Shown: one piece after another, positions 62,122 through 64,000 of the stretch | Position numbering within the stretch: the first letter of the stretch is position 1 | How the letters are laid out: every line of letters starts with the position of its first letter | From: Piromyces finnis | Taxonomy: Eukaryota; Neocallimastigomycota; Neocallimastigomycetes; Neocallimastigales; Neocallimastigaceae | Assembly (NCBI GenBank): GCA_002104945.1 | Contig: MCFH01000075.1 | Location: 62,001 to 126,000 of the forward strand | Length of the DNA: 64,000 bases | Reading direction: 5' to 3' | The notes under the pieces: model-generated | Told to the model about the DNA's origin: nothing | The model's input: only the letters and a program-made list of their open reading frames with translations | Database searches by the model: none | Translations under genes and position numbers: made by a program

Positions 62122-63573
62122 TTAATTGGTTTTAGTTTGAGCAGATAACCAAGCCCACATGTTACCATCAACGGAACAATTGGCATTGGTAACATAATTA
62201 TTGGTGGAAGTAAGTTCACCACCTTCAATAGTAATGTTAGTAAAGTCAGCAAGAGTCTTGGAATTATCGAATTCCTTCTTAACATCATCATTGAAAGCAT
62301 AAACCCAAGCGTAGTGACCAAAGTAAACGGATGATGGATCATCAGAACCAACAACACGATCTTTTAAGGTAAAGTGAACATTCTTAGCACCAGCATTAAT
62401 TAATCTGTAGTAAGATGGGATGGTTGTCATTAATGGGTTAACGGTAGTATCATCTTCAGATTGTAAGAACCAAATATTGTAATCCTTAACTTGTTCAATC
62501 ATTTCATCAGAAATGTTTTTGTTCATGTAGGCTTCACAGATTGGATAGAAAGCAGTGAAATAGTCACCATGTTCAAACATTAAATTCATAGTCATGTATC
62601 CACCATTGGAGCAACCACCAAGGTAAATTCTACTAGTATCAATATCAGGGTTACTGGCAACATAATCTTGAATAGCTTCGAATAAAGCAGCATCATACTT
62701 TGATCTTTGTCTTTCACCAGCTGGAGTATTATCATTGTATGTACCATCACCCTTGTCCATCCACATAGTTGGATTTTGAACAGCAAGAACGTAAGCACCT
62801 CTTTGGGAACCAGTAGTAAAGTATTTTTGAATTTCATATCTTGAAAGGGCAGTAACTTCATTACCTAATAAAGCAATATCAATATCATGACCACCTTCAC
62901 CAGCACCATGTAACCAAATAAGTAATGGATTCTTAACACCATCAGTTTCAGCACCTACTGGAGTAAAAGCAGCACGTTGTAAAGTGAAATCAGCATTAGT
63001 TGGTTGGAAAGTATCTTTTTTCCAGGTAGCAGTTTCTGGAATAACATAATTTTCCATTAAATTCTTCTTGTAAGTGGTCCAAACGTTTTCGTTACCATAT
63101 TCAGTTCCACCAACCTTGAAAGTCTTATTGTCAGCTAAATCTAATTCTAATTCATAAGAAGTAGCCCAATCATTTAAACCGGTGGCATTATCATAGACGA
63201 ATGGACTAGCATCACCAAAGGAAGCATTTATGAAATCAATGTAAACAGTACCAACCTTTAATAAGAAAGTTAAATATTTAGTGGCAGCATCAGTAATTTT
63301 AACACCATTGGCATCTGATGAGTAAACATCAATAATTTCACGTTCAGCACCTTCAGTTTTAATTATGAAAGTTTCTTTGTCAAAACCAAAAACAACATCT
63401 TCAAATTCAACAACAATCTTTGGGACGGCTGGACCCCATTCATAACCTTGAACAAACATTTGAGCATTAACAGCAGTTTCTACAGTGGTATAATCAATAG
63501 CACCACCTAAAACTGAAGTAAAGAGGAAGGTTAAAGCATATAAAAATGCTTGAATAAATATTGTTTGATTCAT
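62122..63573 (-). CDS. Secreted alpha/beta-hydrolase esterase 3 (EstD / CE1-like)
   Basis: 483-aa intronless paralogue, clearly more diverged from esterases 1 and 2 than they are from each other. The start at 63573 is preferred because it begins a typical signal peptide (MNQTIFIQAFLYALTFLF, then SVLGG). An in-frame Met at 63636 would add 21 unlikely residues. The N-terminal beta-rich domain includes VQGYEWGPAVPK. Catalytic motifs are HGAGEGGHD, GGCSNGG (Ser near residue 320), DDTTVNP (the trailing Asp of the paralogues is Asn, which points to the earlier Asp as the catalytic acid) and GHYAW. No dockerin is seen. Substrate unknown. Confidence 0.9.
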   Translation of the reverse strand: MNQTIFIQAFLYALTFLFTSVLGGAIDYTTVETAVNAQMFVQGYEWGPAVPKIVVEFEDVVFGFDKETFIIKTEGAEREIIDVYSSDANGVKITDAATKYLTFLLKVGTVYIDFINASFGDASPFVYDNATGLNDWATSYELELDLADNKTFKVGGTEYGNENVWTTYKKNLMENYVIPETATWKKDTFQPTNADFTLQRAAFTPVGAETDGVKNPLLIWLHGAGEGGHDIDIALLGNEVTALSRYEIQKYFTTGSQRGAYVLAVQNPTMWMDKGDGTYNDNTPAGERQRSKYDAALFEAIQDYVASNPDIDTSRIYLGGCSNGGYMTMNLMFEHGDYFTAFYPICEAYMNKNISDEMIEQVKDYNIWFLQSEDDTTVNPLMTTIPSYYRLINAGAKNVHFTLKDRVVGSDDPSSVYFGHYAWVYAFNDDVKKEFDNSKTLADFTNITIEGGELTSTNNYVTNANCSVDGNMWAWLSAQTKTN

Positions 63574-64000
63574 ATTTTGATTATTTAATTTTTTTTTAAA
63601 ATATTGCGAATATAATGAAAAAATATTTTGTACCAATACTTTATTTATATAAGAAAATGTATATATATAATAAATAAGCCCTTTTTTTTTTTTTTTTCTA
63701 AATCAAAACTACCGTTATATTAATTATTGAATAGAATATTACGTTACACATTTTTTTAATATATATATATGTAAAATATAAATGAATATAAACAAGTTCT
63801 TGATATTATATATATTTTAATTCTCCTATAATACATTTTAATTTATAAAATTATTTTTTCTTTTTTACTTTTGATATATTGATTTTGATATAAATAATCC
63901 TTTAATTTATTAGATTTAATTTTTAAATGTACAAAATTTTTCTTTGGTTACACAAAAGTATAACCAACTTTTAGTTGTTACCGTAAACAATATTAAATAA
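63574..64000. other. Upstream flank of esterase 3 to window end
   Basis: A+T-rich; apart from the TATA-like string nothing recognisable. A gene could begin beyond the window. Confidence 0.6.
63641..63649 (-). promoter_or_regulatory. TATA-like box of esterase 3
   Basis: TATAAATAA on the minus strand about 70 bp upstream of the preferred start codon. The A+T background makes it only suggestive. Confidence 0.4.

Overview
The window looks like nuclear DNA of an anaerobic gut fungus (Neocallimastigomycota). This is inferred from several features. Noncoding DNA is extremely A+T-rich with long homopolymer and ATT runs. Housekeeping genes carry many short GT-AG introns. There is a fungal-type NADP glutamate dehydrogenase, a set of secreted bacterial-style esterases without introns, and a receptor that fuses a bacterial-type solute-binding domain to a class C 7TM domain. 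No species name can be fixed from the sequence alone.

Layout. 1-6359 is a gene-poor A+T desert. 6360-12146 (minus) is a 23-exon gene, reassembled here in frame (986 codons plus stop), for a solute-binding-protein/class C GPCR. It diverges from a 13-exon WDR70 gene (12733-17371, plus; 626 aa). A 7-exon protein disulfide isomerase gene ending in KDEL follows (17875-21078, minus; 614 aa). 21079-24376 is intergenic with one decayed LINE tail.

24377-55300 is a retrotransposon-rich segment that also holds four copies of one NADP-glutamate dehydrogenase gene encoding identical 479-aa proteins (30827-32266 minus, 33813-35252 plus, 38549-39988 plus, 53835-55274 minus). Two divergent LINE families are present, each with a complete element: LINE A (24389-30090, minus) and LINE B (46987-52759, minus). 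Both have target-site duplications and end at the same 5' nucleotide. A 5'-truncated, frameshifted LINE A copy (40742-44779, plus), a minimal 3'-UTR-only insertion (35865-36027) and several decayed LINE pieces surround them. LINE B sits inside an older LINE B copy.

56802-63573 holds three paralogous secreted alpha/beta-hydrolase esterases (minus, plus, minus). The first two form an inverted duplication.

How the genes may work together: the receptor could sense extracellular sugars or oligomers, the esterases probably act on plant-wall esters outside the cell, the PDI belongs to the secretory pathway such enzymes use, and glutamate dehydrogenase assimilates ammonium. This link is inference; nothing in the DNA shows co-regulation. 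The most noteworthy structures are the receptor gene with its micro-exons, the near-identical hairpin-rich 5'-UTR monomer shared by two otherwise divergent LINEs, and the multi-copy, mosaic-flanked glutamate dehydrogenase locus.
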